A DNA stretch of 64,000 bases from Burkholderia mayonis (GCF_001523745.2 NZ_CP013386.1:744001-808000), one strand, 5' to 3'. Numbered from the stretch's first letter, positions 36,629 through 46,850 are shown. Numbers and translations are program-made. Notes: generated by a model from the sequence alone, not told the origin.

Positions 36629-36714
36629 CGAGTGCAGAGTCGAATTTGGCGCGGCGCAGCGGGCAGCAACCCGCCAACGCCGCAGCGAACAGGGATTTCT
36701 GGAGATTAGGAAAA

Positions 36715-38664
36715 ATGGGAAAGATCATCGGTATTGACCTCGGCACCACGAACTCGTGCGTCGCCGTGATGGAAGGCAATCAGGTCAAGGTCATCGAGAA
36801 CTCGGAAGGCGCGCGCACGACGCCGTCGATCATCGCCTACATGGACGACAACGAGGTCCTCGTCGGCGCGCCGGCCAAGCGTCAATCGGTGACGAACCCG
36901 AAGAACACGCTCTTCGCGGTGAAGCGCTTGATCGGCCGCCGCTTCGAAGAGAAGGAAGTTCAGAAGGACATCGGCCTGATGCCCTACAAGATCACCAAGG
37001 CCGACAACGGCGACGCGTGGGTCGAAGCGCATGGCCAGAAGCTCGCGCCGCCGCAGGTTTCGGCCGAAGTGCTGCGCAAGATGAAGAAAACCGCTGAGGA
37101 TTACCTCGGCGAGCCGGTCACGGAAGCCGTGATCACGGTGCCGGCGTACTTCAACGACAGCCAGCGTCAGGCAACCAAGGACGCGGGCCGCATCGCGGGC
37201 CTCGAAGTCAAGCGGATCATCAACGAGCCGACGGCTGCCGCGCTCGCGTTCGGCCTCGACAAGGCCGAGAAGGGCGACCGCAAGATCGCGGTGTACGACC
37301 TGGGCGGCGGCACGTTCGACGTGTCGATCATCGAGATCGCGGATGTCGACGGCGAAATGCAATTCGAAGTCCTGTCGACGAACGGCGACACGTTCCTCGG
37401 CGGCGAAGACTTCGACCAGCGCATCATCGATTACATCATCGGCGAGTTCAAGAAGGAGCAGGGCGTCGACCTGTCGAAGGACGTGCTCGCGCTGCAGCGC
37501 CTGAAGGAAGCCGCCGAAAAGGCGAAGATCGAGCTGTCGTCGGGCCAGCAGACCGAAATCAACCTGCCATACATCACGGCGGACGCGTCGGGTCCGAAGC
37601 ACTTGAACCTGAAGATCACGCGTGCGAAGCTCGAAGCGCTGGTCGAGGAGCTGGTCGAGCGTACGATCGAGCCGTGCCGCATCGCGATCAAGGACGCGGG
37701 CGTCAAGGTATCGGACATCGACGACGTGATCCTGGTGGGCGGCCAGACCCGCATGCCGAAGGTCTTGGAGAAGGTGAAGGAATTCTTCGGCAAGGACCCG
37801 CGCCGCGACGTGAACCCGGACGAAGCCGTCGCGGTGGGCGCGGCGATCCAGGGCCAAGTGCTGTCGGGCGACCGCAAGGACGTGCTGCTGCTCGACGTGA
37901 CCCCGCTGTCGCTCGGCATCGAGACGCTCGGCGGCGTGATGACGAAGATGATCAACAAGAACACCACGATCCCGACGAAGCACGCCCAGGTGTACTCGAC
38001 GGCGGACGACAACCAGGGCGCCGTGACGATCAAGGTGTTCCAGGGCGAACGCGAAATGGCGGCGGGCAACAAGCTGCTCGGCGAGTTCAACCTGGAAGGC
38101 ATCCCGCCCGCACCGCGCGGCGTGCCGCAGATCGAAGTGACCTTCGACATCGACGCGAACGGCATCCTGCACGTCGGCGCGAAGGACAAGGCGACCGGCA
38201 AGGAAAACAAGATCACGATCAAGGCGAACTCGGGGCTGTCCGAAGCCGAGATCGAGAAGATGGTGAAGGACGCGGAAGCGAACGCGGAAGAAGATCACCG
38301 TCTGCGTGAGCTGGCCGATTCGCGCAACCAGGGCGACGCGCTCGTCCACAGCACGAAGAAGGCGCTCGCCGAGTACGGCGACAAGCTGGACGCGGGCGAG
38401 AAGGAGAAGATCGAAGCCGCGCTGAAGGAGCTCGAGGACGTGCTGAAGAGCGCGTCGAGCGACAAGGCGGCGATCGATGCGAAGATCGAAGCGGTCGCGA
38501 CGGCATCGCAGAAGCTCGGCGAGAAGATGTACGCCGACATGCAGGCGCAGCAGGCCGGCGCAGCGGGCGCTGCCGGTGCGGCAGCCGAAGGCGCGGCGCA
38601 GGGCGGCGCGCAGACGGCCGACGACGTCGTCGACGCCGACTTCAAGGAAGTAAAGAAGGACTAA
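36715..38664 (+). CDS. dnaK: Chaperone DnaK (Hsp70)
   Basis: 649 residues. Begins [20 protein letters not shown]. ATPase signatures include [18 protein letters not shown] and [20 protein letters not shown]. The linker [16 protein letters not shown] leads into the substrate-binding domain, and the C-terminus has an Ala/Gly-rich tail ending [14 protein letters not shown], the typical EEVD-like DnaK end. The ATG at 36715 is preceded by GGAG. Co-operates with GrpE (upstream) and DnaJ (downstream). Confidence 0.99.
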   Translation: MGKIIGIDLGTTNSCVAVMEGNQVKVIENSEGARTTPSIIAYMDDNEVLVGAPAKRQSVTNPKNTLFAVKRLIGRRFEEKEVQKDIGLMPYKITKADNGDAWVEAHGQKLAPPQVSAEVLRKMKKTAEDYLGEPVTEAVITVPAYFNDSQRQATKDAGRIAGLEVKRIINEPTAAALAFGLDKAEKGDRKIAVYDLGGGTFDVSIIEIADVDGEMQFEVLSTNGDTFLGGEDFDQRIIDYIIGEFKKEQGVDLSKDVLALQRLKEAAEKAKIELSSGQQTEINLPYITADASGPKHLNLKITRAKLEALVEELVERTIEPCRIAIKDAGVKVSDIDDVILVGGQTRMPKVLEKVKEFFGKDPRRDVNPDEAVAVGAAIQGQVLSGDRKDVLLLDVTPLSLGIETLGGVMTKMINKNTTIPTKHAQVYSTADDNQGAVTIKVFQGEREMAAGNKLLGEFNLEGIPPAPRGVPQIEVTFDIDANGILHVGAKDKATGKENKITIKANSGLSEAEIEKMVKDAEANAEEDHRLRELADSRNQGDALVHSTKKALAEYGDKLDAGEKEKIEAALKELEDVLKSASSDKAAIDAKIEAVATASQKLGEKMYADMQAQQAGAAGAAGAAAEGAAQGGAQTADDVVDADFKEVKKD

Positions 38665-38926
38665 GCCGGGTCGAGGTCGGGTCGTGCCGGGCACCCATGC
38701 GAGGTGCGCGGCGCGGCCTTCCCGGGTCCGTTTCTTCACTGCCGAATTGGCGGATCATACTTGCGCCTGGCGGGCCTCGCGGCTCTCCGGGCACATTTGT
38801 TTTATGGCGAGCGCTGCGCCGACCGGCTTCTGCGGGCCGGCCGGCGCGGCGCTCAACCAGTCGCAAGACTTTACCGGAAGCGAGAGGAGCCGTTGCGCGC
38901 GCTTCGCGCGGCGGCATTGAAACGAT

Positions 38927-40060
38927 ATGGCGAAACGGGATTACTACGAGGTTCTGGGCGTCGCGAAGAATGCAGGCGACGACGAAATCAAGAAGGCATA
39001 TCGCAAGCTCGCGATGAAGTACCACCCCGACCGCAATCCGGACAGCAAGGATGCGGAAGAGCATTTCAAGGAAGCGAAGGAAGCCTATGAGATGCTGTCG
39101 GACGGCCAGAAGCGGGCGGCGTACGACCAGTACGGCCACGCGGGCGTCGATCCGAACGTGGGAGCGGCCGGCGCGCAAGGCTTCGGCGGTTTCGCCGACG
39201 CGTTCGGCGACATCTTCGGCGATATCTTCGGCCAGGCGGCTGCGGGCGGCGGCCGCGGCCGCGGCGGTCCGCAGGTGTACCGTGGCGCGGACCTGCGCTA
39301 CAGCATGGAGATCACGCTCGAGCAGGCGGCGCACGGCTACGACACGCAGATCCGCGTGCCGAGCTGGGCGTCGTGCGGCGTCTGTCACGGCTCGGGCGCG
39401 AAGCCGGGCACGAAGCCGGAAACCTGCCCGACCTGTCACGGCCAGGGCACGGTGCGGATGTCGCAGGGCTTCTTCAGCATCCAGCAGACCTGCCCGAAGT
39501 GCCACGGCACCGGCACCTACATCCCGGAACCGTGCGTGCACTGCCACGGCTCCGGCAAGGTGAAGGAAACCAAGACGCTCGAAGTGAAGATTCCGGCGGG
39601 CATCGACGACGGCATGCGGATCCGCTCGGCCGGCAACGGCGAGCCGGGCATCAACGGCGGGCCGTCCGGCGATCTGTACGTCGAGATCCACATCAAGCCG
39701 CACTCGGTGTTCGAGCGTGACGGCGACGACCTGCACTGCCAGATGCCGATTCCGTTCACGACGGCGGCGCTCGGCGGCGAGATCGAAGTGCCGACGCTCG
39801 CCGGCCGCGCGTCGTTCACGGTGGCGGAAGGCACGCAGTCGGGCAAGACGTTCCGTCTGCGCGGCAAGGGCATCAAGGGGCTGCGTTCCAGCATCGCCGG
39901 CGATCTGTACGTGCACGTGCAGGTCGAGACGCCCGTGAAGCTCACCGAGCAGCAGCGCGATTTGCTCAAGCAGTTCGAGAAATCGCTCGCGGAAGGCGGC
40001 CCGCGCCACAGCCCGCAAAGCAAGAGCTGGTTCGATCGCGTGAAGAGCTTCTTCGAGTGA
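38927..40060 (+). CDS. dnaJ: Chaperone DnaJ (Hsp40)
   Basis: 377 residues. J domain with the HPD motif in [13 protein letters not shown] (about 33-35), Gly/Phe-rich region (about 75-120), then four zinc-binding CxxCxGxG repeats [24 protein letters not shown] and CVHCHGSG, and the C-terminal substrate domains. DnaJ delivers clients to DnaK and stimulates its ATPase. It is 262 bases after dnaK on the same strand; the gap contains no gene. Confidence 0.98.
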   Translation: MAKRDYYEVLGVAKNAGDDEIKKAYRKLAMKYHPDRNPDSKDAEEHFKEAKEAYEMLSDGQKRAAYDQYGHAGVDPNVGAAGAQGFGGFADAFGDIFGDIFGQAAAGGGRGRGGPQVYRGADLRYSMEITLEQAAHGYDTQIRVPSWASCGVCHGSGAKPGTKPETCPTCHGQGTVRMSQGFFSIQQTCPKCHGTGTYIPEPCVHCHGSGKVKETKTLEVKIPAGIDDGMRIRSAGNGEPGINGGPSGDLYVEIHIKPHSVFERDGDDLHCQMPIPFTTAALGGEIEVPTLAGRASFTVAEGTQSGKTFRLRGKGIKGLRSSIAGDLYVHVQVETPVKLTEQQRDLLKQFEKSLAEGGPRHSPQSKSWFDRVKSFFE

Positions 40061-40091
40061 CGGGCGGCACGTAGCACGCAGGTGATGCAGG

Positions 40092-42092
40092 ATGACTGAC
40101 GAATCGGGCGCGGTGTTCGCGCTCTTCGACGATTGCGACTCGACTGCGGCAGCGCGGTCGAGTCGTTTGTATTTGGGCTTCTCGCACGAGCGCGTCTGCG
40201 CCGAGCCGGCCGGGCTCGATGCGGTGTGCGCGGCTGTTGTCGACGATGCGCGGCGAGGTCTGCACGCGGTCGTGCTCGGCGACTACGAATTCGGGCGCGA
40301 CCTGCAGTTCGGGAAGCGGGGCGGCGGCGCGCTGCGGTTTCTGCTGTTCTCCGAATGCGCGAAGCTCTCGCGCGACGAAGCCGACGCGTGGCTCGCTGCG
40401 CGCGACGGCGGCGCGGCCGAGCCGTCGGCCGCGGGCGTCGCGCACGTGACGAAGAGCGTGACGCGCGGCGCGTTCGACGCGGCGATCGCCGCGGTCCATG
40501 ACGCGCTGCGCGCGGGCGACTCGTATCAGATCAACTACACGTATCGGCTGCGCTTCGATGCGTTCGGCGCGCCGCTCGCGCTGTACCGCCGCCTGCGCGC
40601 GCGTCAGCCGGTGCGCTACGGCGCGCTGATCGCGCTGCCGGGCGATGCGTGGGTCGTGTCGTGCTCGCCGGAGCTGTTCGTCGAGAAGTCGGGCGCGCTG
40701 CTGCGCGCGCGGCCGATGAAGGGCACCGCGCCGCGCTCCGACGATCCGCGCGCGGATGCAGCCGCGGCCGAGTTCCTCGCGAATGACGCGAAGAACCGCG
40801 CGGAGAACGTGATGATCGTCGATTTGCTGCGCAACGACCTCGCGCGCATCGCGCGAACGGGGTCGGTGACGGTGCCGGCGCTCTTCTCGGTCGAGCCGTA
40901 TGCGTCAGTGTGGCAGATGACGTCGACGGTCGAAGCGGGCCTCGTCGACGGCGCGACGTTCGCCGACGTGCTGCGCGCGCTCTTTCCGTGCGGCTCGATC
41001 ACCGGGGCGCCGAAGCACAGGACGATGCAACTGATCGACGCGATCGAGACGACGCCGCGCGGGCTCTACACGGGCGCGATCGGCTGGCTCGATGCGATAT
41101 CGGGCGACCCCTCGCAAGAAGCCCCCGGGCGGGGTGTTCCGGAAGAAGTCTCCTTGGGGGGCGCCTCGAAGGCATTCCCCCGAAGAGCGGCCCCGGACAA
41201 CGCCTCCTCGGGGCACGTCTCGAAGGCCGTCCGCCCGCCGAGTGCGGCATGCGGCTGCGGCGACTTCTGCCTGTCGGTCGCGATCCGCACGCTGACGCTC
41301 GACGCGCCGGCAGCCGACGGCCACCGATGCGGCACGATGGGCGTCGGTGCGGGGATCGTGCTCGACAGCGTCGCCGCCGACGAATACGCGGAGTGCGAAT
41401 TGAAGGCGCGATTCCTGACCGACGCCGATCCCGGCTTCCAGCTGTTCGAGACGATGTACGCGACGCGCGATGCCGGTGTGCGTCATCTCGACCGCCATCT
41501 CGCGCGGCTGCGTTCGAGCGCGGATGCGCTCGGCTTCGCGCTCGACGAAGCGGCCGCGAAGCGGCGCATCGACGAGCGCTGCGCGCAGTTGGGCGACGGC
41601 GAACATCGTTTCCGCGTCGCGCTGGCGAAGGACGGCGCGCTCGACATCACGGCCGCGCCGCTTGCGCCGCTCGCGCGTGACGCGGTCGGCGTGCTGCTCG
41701 CGCCCGAACACGGCTTCGCACAGATGCACTCGGGCGACGTGCTGCTTGCGCACAAGACGACGCGCCGTGCCGACTACGATCGTGCGTGGAAGGACGCCGA
41801 GACGCGCGATGCGTTTGACATACTGTTCTTCAACGAGCGCGGCGAGCTGACGGAGGGCGGGCGGACGAATGTGTTCGTGAAGCTCGACGGGCGTTGGTTC
41901 ACACCGCCGCTGTCGTCGGGCGTGCTGCCGGGCGTGATGCGCGGCGTGCTGCTCGGCGATCCGGCGCTGCAGGCGACCGAGCGCGTGCTCACGCTCGACG
42001 ACCTGCTGCGCGCCGATGCGCTGATGCTGACCAACGCGCTGCGCGGCGCGGTGCCGGCGCGGCTCGTGCGAGGCGGCGCAGCGGTGGCCTGA
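40092..42092 (+). CDS. pabB: Fused aminodeoxychorismate synthase component I / aminodeoxychorismate lyase
   Basis: 666 residues, a PabB-PabC fusion. The chorismate-binding domain (about 100-430) shows GDSYQINYTYRLRFD, the key FSVEPYASVWQMTSTVEAGL, and LFPCGSITGAPKHRTMQLID. The lyase domain (about 450-660) is a branched-chain-aminotransferase fold with LFETMYATRDAGVRHLDRHL, HKTTRRADYDRAW (catalytic Lys) and FFNERGELTEGGRTNVFVKL. Together they make p-aminobenzoate for folate. Residues about 340-385 between YTGAIGWLDA and GDFCLSVAIRTL are a repetitive 18-residue insertion absent from the normal family. The 3' end is partly duplicated downstream. The amidotransferase PabA is not in the window. 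Confidence 0.94.
   Translation: MTDESGAVFALFDDCDSTAAARSSRLYLGFSHERVCAEPAGLDAVCAAVVDDARRGLHAVVLGDYEFGRDLQFGKRGGGALRFLLFSECAKLSRDEADAWLAARDGGAAEPSAAGVAHVTKSVTRGAFDAAIAAVHDALRAGDSYQINYTYRLRFDAFGAPLALYRRLRARQPVRYGALIALPGDAWVVSCSPELFVEKSGALLRARPMKGTAPRSDDPRADAAAAEFLANDAKNRAENVMIVDLLRNDLARIARTGSVTVPALFSVEPYASVWQMTSTVEAGLVDGATFADVLRALFPCGSITGAPKHRTMQLIDAIETTPRGLYTGAIGWLDAISGDPSQEAPGRGVPEEVSLGGASKAFPRRAAPDNASSGHVSKAVRPPSAACGCGDFCLSVAIRTLTLDAPAADGHRCGTMGVGAGIVLDSVAADEYAECELKARFLTDADPGFQLFETMYATRDAGVRHLDRHLARLRSSADALGFALDEAAAKRRIDERCAQLGDGEHRFRVALAKDGALDITAAPLAPLARDAVGVLLAPEHGFAQMHSGDVLLAHKTTRRADYDRAWKDAETRDAFDILFFNERGELTEGGRTNVFVKLDGRWFTPPLSSGVLPGVMRGVLLGDPALQATERVLTLDDLLRADALMLTNALRGAVPARLVRGGAAVA
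41110..41250 (+). repeat. Diverged 54-bp tandem repeat inside pabB/C
   Basis: Units begin at 41110 (CCTCGC), 41164 (CCTCGAA) and 41218 (TCTCGAA); the third is partial. The period of 54 bp equals 18 codons and keeps frame. Units 1 and 2 agree at roughly two thirds of positions, including shared CCCCCG, CCGGA, CTCCT and GGGG blocks. Confidence 0.75.
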
Positions 42093-42119
42093 CGACGAGA
42101 GGATGGAGGCGGAGGCGCG

Positions 42120-42226
42120 CTGGCGCTCGACGGCGGGTCGCGCGCCGATGCGCTGACGCCGGCCAACGCGCTGCGCAGTGCGCGGCCGCTGCCGCTCGTT
42201 CGGGGCAGCGTAGCGGCGGCGAGACG
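42120..42226 (+). pseudogene. Decayed tandem copy of the pabB/C 3' end
   Basis: Bases 42120-42226 align with 41988-42096 at an offset of 132, shifting to 130 near the end. Shared blocks include CGCGCCGATGCGCTGA and CCAACGCGCTGCGC. The copied frame still reads RADALTPANALR and LVRGSVAA against RADALMLTNALRG and LVRGGAAVA in the intact gene. It is non-functional on its own. Confidence 0.75.
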
Positions 42227-42333
42227 ATATGCCGGCATCGAACCGGGGAACCGGGCGCGCCTCATGCTTGACGACGTGTCGCTTGTCGTATATCGCTTGC
42301 TTGGCATTGCCGCGTCGTTCGGCTGTCGACATG

Positions 42334-42372
42334 AAAAAGTGGCATCCGCACACGTCGAATGCCGCTTTTTTT
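42334..42372. terminator. Bidirectional terminator between pabB/C and panB
   Basis: AAAAAGTGGCAT (42334-42345) pairs with ATGCCGCTTTTT (42359-42370, one G-U pair), giving a T-run of seven on the plus strand and five on the minus strand. It separates the convergent genes pabB/C and panB. Confidence 0.75.
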
Positions 42373-42451
42373 CGAGTGCCGCAGCGCCCGAATACGAAGC
42401 GTGGCGTGCGAGCGACGCCGCGCCGCGCACGATCAGGCCGTCACTTCGTCA

Positions 42452-43267
42452 TCAGAACGAATGCTCGGGTCCGGGGAAGCTGCCGTCCTTCACCGCGCGC
42501 ACGAATGCCTCGATCGCCGCGAAGATGCTCGGCTGCCCTTGCATGAAGTCCTTGACGAAGCGCGGCCGCTTGCCGGAGAAGATGCCGAGCATGTCGTGCA
42601 GCACGAGCACCTGGCCTGAGCAATCCGCGCCCGCGCCGATGCCGATCGTCGGAATCGTCAGTTCGCGCGTGACTTCGGCCGCGACGAGCGTCGGCACCGC
42701 TTCGAGCACGACGAGCTGCGCGCCCGCCTCCTCGACCGCGCGGGCGTCGCGCAGCAATTGCGCGGCACCCGCTTCCGTCTTGCCCTGCACCTTGAAGCCG
42801 CCGAATGCGTGCACCGACTGCGGCGTGAGCCCGACGTGCGCGCATACGGGCACCGACCGCTCGACGAGGAAGCGCACCGTGTCGGCGAGCCATTCGCCGC
42901 CTTCGAGCTTGACCATTTGCGCGCCCGCGCGCATCAGCTTCACCGCGCTCGCGAACGCATCGGCGGGCGTGCCGTAGGCGCCGAACGGCAGGTCTGCGAC
43001 GACGAGCGCGCGCGGCTGCGCCCGCGCGACGCATGCGGTGTGATACGCGATGTCGTCGAGCGTGACGGGCAGCGTCGTCGTCTGGCCCTGCAGCACGTTG
43101 CCGAGCGAATCGCCGATCAGCAGCACGTCGACGTTCGCGCGGTCGAGGAGGGCGGCGAAGCTCGCGTCGTAGCACGTCAGCATCGCGATCTTCTCGCCGG
43201 CTTCACGCATCGCCTGCAGTTTGGGCACCGTCACGGCCGGTCGGCTGGATTCCTGAAGGTAGGTCAT
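42452..43267 (-). CDS. panB: 3-methyl-2-oxobutanoate hydroxymethyltransferase
   Basis: 271 residues from the ATG at 43267. Motifs: [37 protein letters not shown] (Mg-binding Asp), [26 protein letters not shown] and [21 protein letters not shown]. It transfers a hydroxymethyl group from methylene-tetrahydrofolate to 2-oxoisovalerate, the first pantothenate step. Last gene of the minus-strand run hda-HAD-pcnB-folK-dNK-panB, 64 bases after the kinase gene. The folate and pantothenate genes share one-carbon supply. Confidence 0.97.
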   Translation of the reverse strand: MTYLQESSRPAVTVPKLQAMREAGEKIAMLTCYDASFAALLDRANVDVLLIGDSLGNVLQGQTTTLPVTLDDIAYHTACVARAQPRALVVADLPFGAYGTPADAFASAVKLMRAGAQMVKLEGGEWLADTVRFLVERSVPVCAHVGLTPQSVHAFGGFKVQGKTEAGAAQLLRDARAVEEAGAQLVVLEAVPTLVAAEVTRELTIPTIGIGAGADCSGQVLVLHDMLGIFSGKRPRFVKDFMQGQPSIFAAIEAFVRAVKDGSFPGPEHSF

Positions 43268-43331
43268 GGGAGGTCCGATTCGATGGTGAGAGAAAGGGCG
43301 GCGTCGCAGCGAGCGACCGCGCGCGCGTCCG

Positions 43332-44015
43332 TCAGCGCGCGCCGCCGCCTTTGACGAAGAATTCCTTGCGGCCGCGCATCGACGCGATGCGGTCGACGAG
43401 CAGGGCAAGGTCGTCGGGGGAGTCGAGCGGATTCAGGTGCTCGGCTGCGACCGTCAGCACGGGGGTGCGGTCGTAGTGATAGAAGAAATCGTTGTACGCG
43501 TCGCAAAGCGAACGCAGGTACGCGTCGCCGATCTGCAGCTCCATCGGCTGGCCGCGCTTCTGGATTCGCGCGAACAGCACTTCGGGGCTCGCCTGCAGAT
43601 AGACGACGAGATCGGGCGCCGGAGCGGGCGCGTCGAGATGCGCGGCGAGCGACCGATATAGCTGCCATTCGTCGTCGGGCAGCGTGAGCCGCGCGAAGAT
43701 TTCGTTCTTCTGCGGCATGAAGTCCGCAACGATCGGCGTGTTCGCTTCGTATGCGGCAGCAATCTCGCGCGCCTGGCGCTCGCGCTGCAGCGCGAACGCG
43801 AGCTGCGTCGGCAGCGCGTAGCGCGCGGTGTCGCGATAGAAGCGTTCGAGAAACGGGTTGTCCTGCGGGCGTTCGAGGAGCGCGCGCATCGACCAGCGTT
43901 CGGCGAGCAGCGTTGCGAGCGTCGTCTTGCCGACGCCGATCGGTCCTTCGATCGCGAGGTAGCGGCACGGCGGCCGCCAATCGGGGGCTGTGACGGTGAG
44001 CGGTGTCGAGTTCAT
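43332..44015 (-). CDS. Deoxynucleoside kinase (dGK/dCK family)
   Basis: 227 residues. P-loop [20 protein letters not shown], substrate and lid elements [13 protein letters not shown] (here [11 protein letters not shown]), [15 protein letters not shown] and [21 protein letters not shown], then [16 protein letters not shown]. Phosphorylates deoxynucleosides for salvage; the exact base preference is not readable. Its ATG overlaps the folK stop (ATGA), showing translational coupling. Homologues next to folK and panB are common in beta-proteobacteria. Confidence 0.92.
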   Translation of the reverse strand: MNSTPLTVTAPDWRPPCRYLAIEGPIGVGKTTLATLLAERWSMRALLERPQDNPFLERFYRDTARYALPTQLAFALQRERQAREIAAAYEANTPIVADFMPQKNEIFARLTLPDDEWQLYRSLAAHLDAPAPAPDLVVYLQASPEVLFARIQKRGQPMELQIGDAYLRSLCDAYNDFFYHYDRTPVLTVAAEHLNPLDSPDDLALLVDRIASMRGRKEFFVKGGGAR

Positions 44016-44539
44016 CGGCAGCGGTTCTTTTCGGCGGCGGCCCGCATCGCCAAGCACTGGCAAGTCTGGACCTTCTCGATGCGCTGGTGCGCGACGTCCG
44101 CGAGGAACGCCTCGGCGCGGCCGCGCGCGGGGATCGCGAGCATGGGCTCGATCTCGACGAGCGGCACGAGCGCGAACGCACGTTCGGTCAGGCGCGGATG
44201 CGGGACGACGAGGTCGGGCTCGTCGATCGTTTGTTCACCGTAGAGCAGGATGTCGATGTCGAGCGTGCGCGGTGCGTTCCGGTACGGCCGCTCGCGGCCG
44301 AAGTGGTGCTCGATCTTCTGGCAGAGCGCGAGGAGCGCGCGCGCGGCGAGCGTCGTGTCGATCTTCACGACGCAGTTGTAGTAATCGCCGCCGCCTGCGT
44401 CGACGGGCGCCGTCCGATACAGGCTCGACTTGCCGAGCACCGTGATGGCGTGCTGCTGGGCGAGGCAGACCACTGCGTCCTTCAAGGCCTGGCGCGCGTC
44501 GCCGAGATTGGCCCCCATCCCGAGATAAGCAACCGTCAT
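44012..44539 (-). CDS. folK: 2-amino-4-hydroxy-6-hydroxymethyldihydropteridine pyrophosphokinase
   Basis: 175 residues from the ATG at 44539. HPPK signatures: AYLGMGANLGDARQAL, SSLYRTAPVDAGGGDYYNCV, and RPYRNAPRTLDIDILLYGEQ with PHPRLTERAFALVPL. It pyrophosphorylates 6-hydroxymethyl-dihydropterin in folate synthesis. Located between pcnB (36-base gap) and the deoxynucleoside kinase (4-base overlap). Confidence 0.97.
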   Translation of the reverse strand: MTVAYLGMGANLGDARQALKDAVVCLAQQHAITVLGKSSLYRTAPVDAGGGDYYNCVVKIDTTLAARALLALCQKIEHHFGRERPYRNAPRTLDIDILLYGEQTIDEPDLVVPHPRLTERAFALVPLVEIEPMLAIPARGRAEAFLADVAHQRIEKVQTCQCLAMRAAAEKNRCR

Positions 44540-44574
44540 GGCTTTCCTTCCTACGTCGTTCGACGGCGCAAGCG

Positions 44575-46146
44575 TCAGTCGTTCGCGTCGGACTCGCCGC
44601 GCGCGGCGCCTTCCGTGCTCTCGGCACCTTCGGCCCCGCGGCGGCTGCGACCGCTGCGGCGGCGCCGCTTGCGAGGCGCCTTGTCCCGACTGCCGCCCTG
44701 CGTGAGGAGCGCCTCGCGCGTCGCGGCATCGCCGTCGATGAAATCCGTCCACCACTGTCCGACGGCGGGATCGAGCTCGCCGGATTCGCAGCGCAACAGG
44801 AGGAAATCATACCCCGCTCTAAATCTTTGGTGTTCGAGGAGCCTCAGCGCGCTGCGGCCGGAGCGCTTCTCGAGCCGCAACTGCAGCCCCCAGATCTCGC
44901 GCATGTCGGCCGAATAGCGCTTGTGGATCGCGAGCTTCTCGGTCTGCATGTCGATCACGTCGTCCATCGCGTGATTGATCGCGGGGACCGGGTACTCGCC
45001 GTCCGCGGCGTATTGCTCCCAGCGCTGGCGCATGTCGTGCCAGAGGAGCGTCGCGAACAGGAAGCCGGGCGACACCGGCTTGCCCGCGCGCACGCGCGCA
45101 TCGGTGTTGTTGAGCGCGAGCGTGACGAACTTTTCGCCCTGCGGCTGCTCGAGCACGACGTCGAGGAGCGGCAGCAGCCCGTGATGCAGCCCCTGCTTGC
45201 GGAGCTGCTTCAGGCACGCGAGCGCGTGGCCCGACAGCAGCAGCTTCAGCATCTCGTCGAAGAGGCGCGCGGCCGGCACGTTGTTGATGAGATCCGCGAG
45301 CTCCTTGATCGGCGCGCGCGTGTTCTCCTCGATCTCGAAGCCGAGCTTCGCCGCGAAGCGCACGACGCGCAGCATCCGCACCGGATCCTCGCGGAAGCGC
45401 GTCGCCGGATCGCCGATCATCCGCAGCAGGCGCGCGCGCATGTCGGCCATCCCGTCGTGATAGTCGAGCACGGTTTGCGTCGCGGGATCGTAGTACATCG
45501 CGTTGATCGTGAAGTCGCGGCGCGCCGCGTCCTCGTGCTGCTCGCCCCACACGTTGTCGCGCAGCACGCGGCCGCTCGCGTCGACCGCGTGCGTGCGGCG
45601 GTCGAGCTCGTCGCGCTTCAGGCGCTTCGCGGGCGCGGTTTCGGCGGGCGGCTCCTGCGGGGCGTCGACGAGCGCGCGGAAGGTCGACACCTCGATCAGC
45701 TCCTGCCCGAACTGCACGTGGACGATCTGGAAGCGCCGGCCGATCAGCCGCGCGCGGCGGAACAGATGCTGGACCTGGGTCGGCGTCGCGTCGGTCGCGA
45801 CGTCGAAATCCTTCGGGGCGATGCCGAGCAGCAGGTCGCGCACCGCGCCGCCGACGATGAATGCGCGGAAGCCGGCTTGTTGCAGCGTGTCGGTGACGCG
45901 GATCGCGTTTTTCGAGATGAGCGCGGGATCGATTCCGTGCACGTTCGCGGACACGGCGTTCGGCTCGCCGTTGCGGGCCTTCTTGGCGGCGCCGCGCGCG
46001 GATTTCGCGCGGCGGGGGGCAGCGGGCGCGGCCGAGGCGGAGGCGTCCCCCGACGAGGCTTCCTGCGGGGCGGCGGTGTCCTGCGGCGCGTCTTGCGACG
46101 CGCGGGCGTCCTGCCCGAGCAGCTTGCGGATGAGTTTTTTGATCAC
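44575..46146 (-). CDS. pcnB: Poly(A) polymerase I
   Basis: 523 residues from a GTG at 46146 that overlaps the upstream HAD stop (GTGA). A basic, low-complexity N-terminus (about 1-65) precedes the nucleotidyltransferase core: FRAFIVGGAVRDLLLGIAPKDFDVATDA, then ARRDFTINAMYYDPATQTVLDYHDG and DPVRMLRVVRFAAKLGFEI. The C-terminal tail is Arg/Lys-rich (APRKRRRRSGRSRRG). It adds 3' poly(A) tails that promote RNA decay. The long N-terminal extension with Ala/Pro repeats is typical of Burkholderia homologues but variable. Confidence 0.95.
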   Translation of the reverse strand: MIKKLIRKLLGQDARASQDAPQDTAAPQEASSGDASASAAPAAPRRAKSARGAAKKARNGEPNAVSANVHGIDPALISKNAIRVTDTLQQAGFRAFIVGGAVRDLLLGIAPKDFDVATDATPTQVQHLFRRARLIGRRFQIVHVQFGQELIEVSTFRALVDAPQEPPAETAPAKRLKRDELDRRTHAVDASGRVLRDNVWGEQHEDAARRDFTINAMYYDPATQTVLDYHDGMADMRARLLRMIGDPATRFREDPVRMLRVVRFAAKLGFEIEENTRAPIKELADLINNVPAARLFDEMLKLLLSGHALACLKQLRKQGLHHGLLPLLDVVLEQPQGEKFVTLALNNTDARVRAGKPVSPGFLFATLLWHDMRQRWEQYAADGEYPVPAINHAMDDVIDMQTEKLAIHKRYSADMREIWGLQLRLEKRSGRSALRLLEHQRFRAGYDFLLLRCESGELDPAVGQWWTDFIDGDAATREALLTQGGSRDKAPRKRRRRSGRSRRGAEGAESTEGAARGESDAND

Positions 46147-46829
46147 GACGGTTGGAAGAGGTCGAGGATGCGCCAGCCGTGTTCGCGTGCGTATGCGCGC
46201 AGCGTGTCGTCGGGATTGGTCGCGATCGGGTCGGTGACTTTTTCGAGAAGCGGAATGTCGTTGTGCGAATCGCTGTAGAAGTAGCTGCGATCGAAGTTTT
46301 CCCAGCGCTTGCCGAGCGACGCGAGCCACGCTTCCGTGCGCGTGATCTTGCCCTCGCGGTAGCTCGGCGTGCCGGCCGGTCGGCCGGTGAACGCGGAGTC
46401 CGGATGGCCGTCGACGGTTTCCACTTCGCACGCGATCAGCGTGTCGACGCCGAACGCGGTCGCGATCGGACGCGTGATGAATTCGTTCGTCGCGGTGACG
46501 ATGCAGCAGAGATCTCCCGCATCCTGGTGCCGCCGCACGAGCTCGAGCGCGGCGGGCAGCATCGCCGGCCGGATCACCTCGTGCATGTACTCGTCGTGCC
46601 ACTGCGCGAGCTGCGCGCGCGAATACCTCGCGAGCGGCGAGAGCATCGCCGTGAGGTACGCGTGGATGTCGAGCTTGCCCGCCTTGTAGTCGGCGTAGAA
46701 GCTGTCGTTCTGGCGCGAGAAGCTGTCCGCGTCGACGATGCCGAGCCTGACCATGAAGCGGCCCCATTCGTGGTCGCTGTCTGTCGGGATCAGTGTGTGA
46801 TCCAGGTCGAAAAGTGCCAAATTAGTCAT
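46143..46829 (-). CDS. HAD-superfamily phosphatase, subfamily IB
   Basis: 228 residues. Nucleophile motif FDLDHTLIPTDSD (Asp8 and Asp10), motif II in CIVTATNEFITRPIA, motif III Lys in GTPSYREGKITR and motif IV in FYSDSHNDIPLLEKV. SerB/HAD-IB-like phosphatases act on phosphoserine, histidinol phosphate or similar small phosphoesters; the substrate here is not evident. Co-transcribed upstream of pcnB (4-base overlap) and 21 bases after hda. Confidence 0.9.
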   Translation of the reverse strand: MTNLALFDLDHTLIPTDSDHEWGRFMVRLGIVDADSFSRQNDSFYADYKAGKLDIHAYLTAMLSPLARYSRAQLAQWHDEYMHEVIRPAMLPAALELVRRHQDAGDLCCIVTATNEFITRPIATAFGVDTLIACEVETVDGHPDSAFTGRPAGTPSYREGKITRTEAWLASLGKRWENFDRSYFYSDSHNDIPLLEKVTDPIATNPDDTLRAYAREHGWRILDLFQPS

Positions 46830-46850
46830 GGAGGGGCATTTTACTTGAAG

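Noticed and set aside
40905..42353. 482-codon minus-strand frame opposite pabB/C
   Set aside because: Low-complexity, His/Arg-rich shadow with no recognisable motif; the plus-strand gene is clear.
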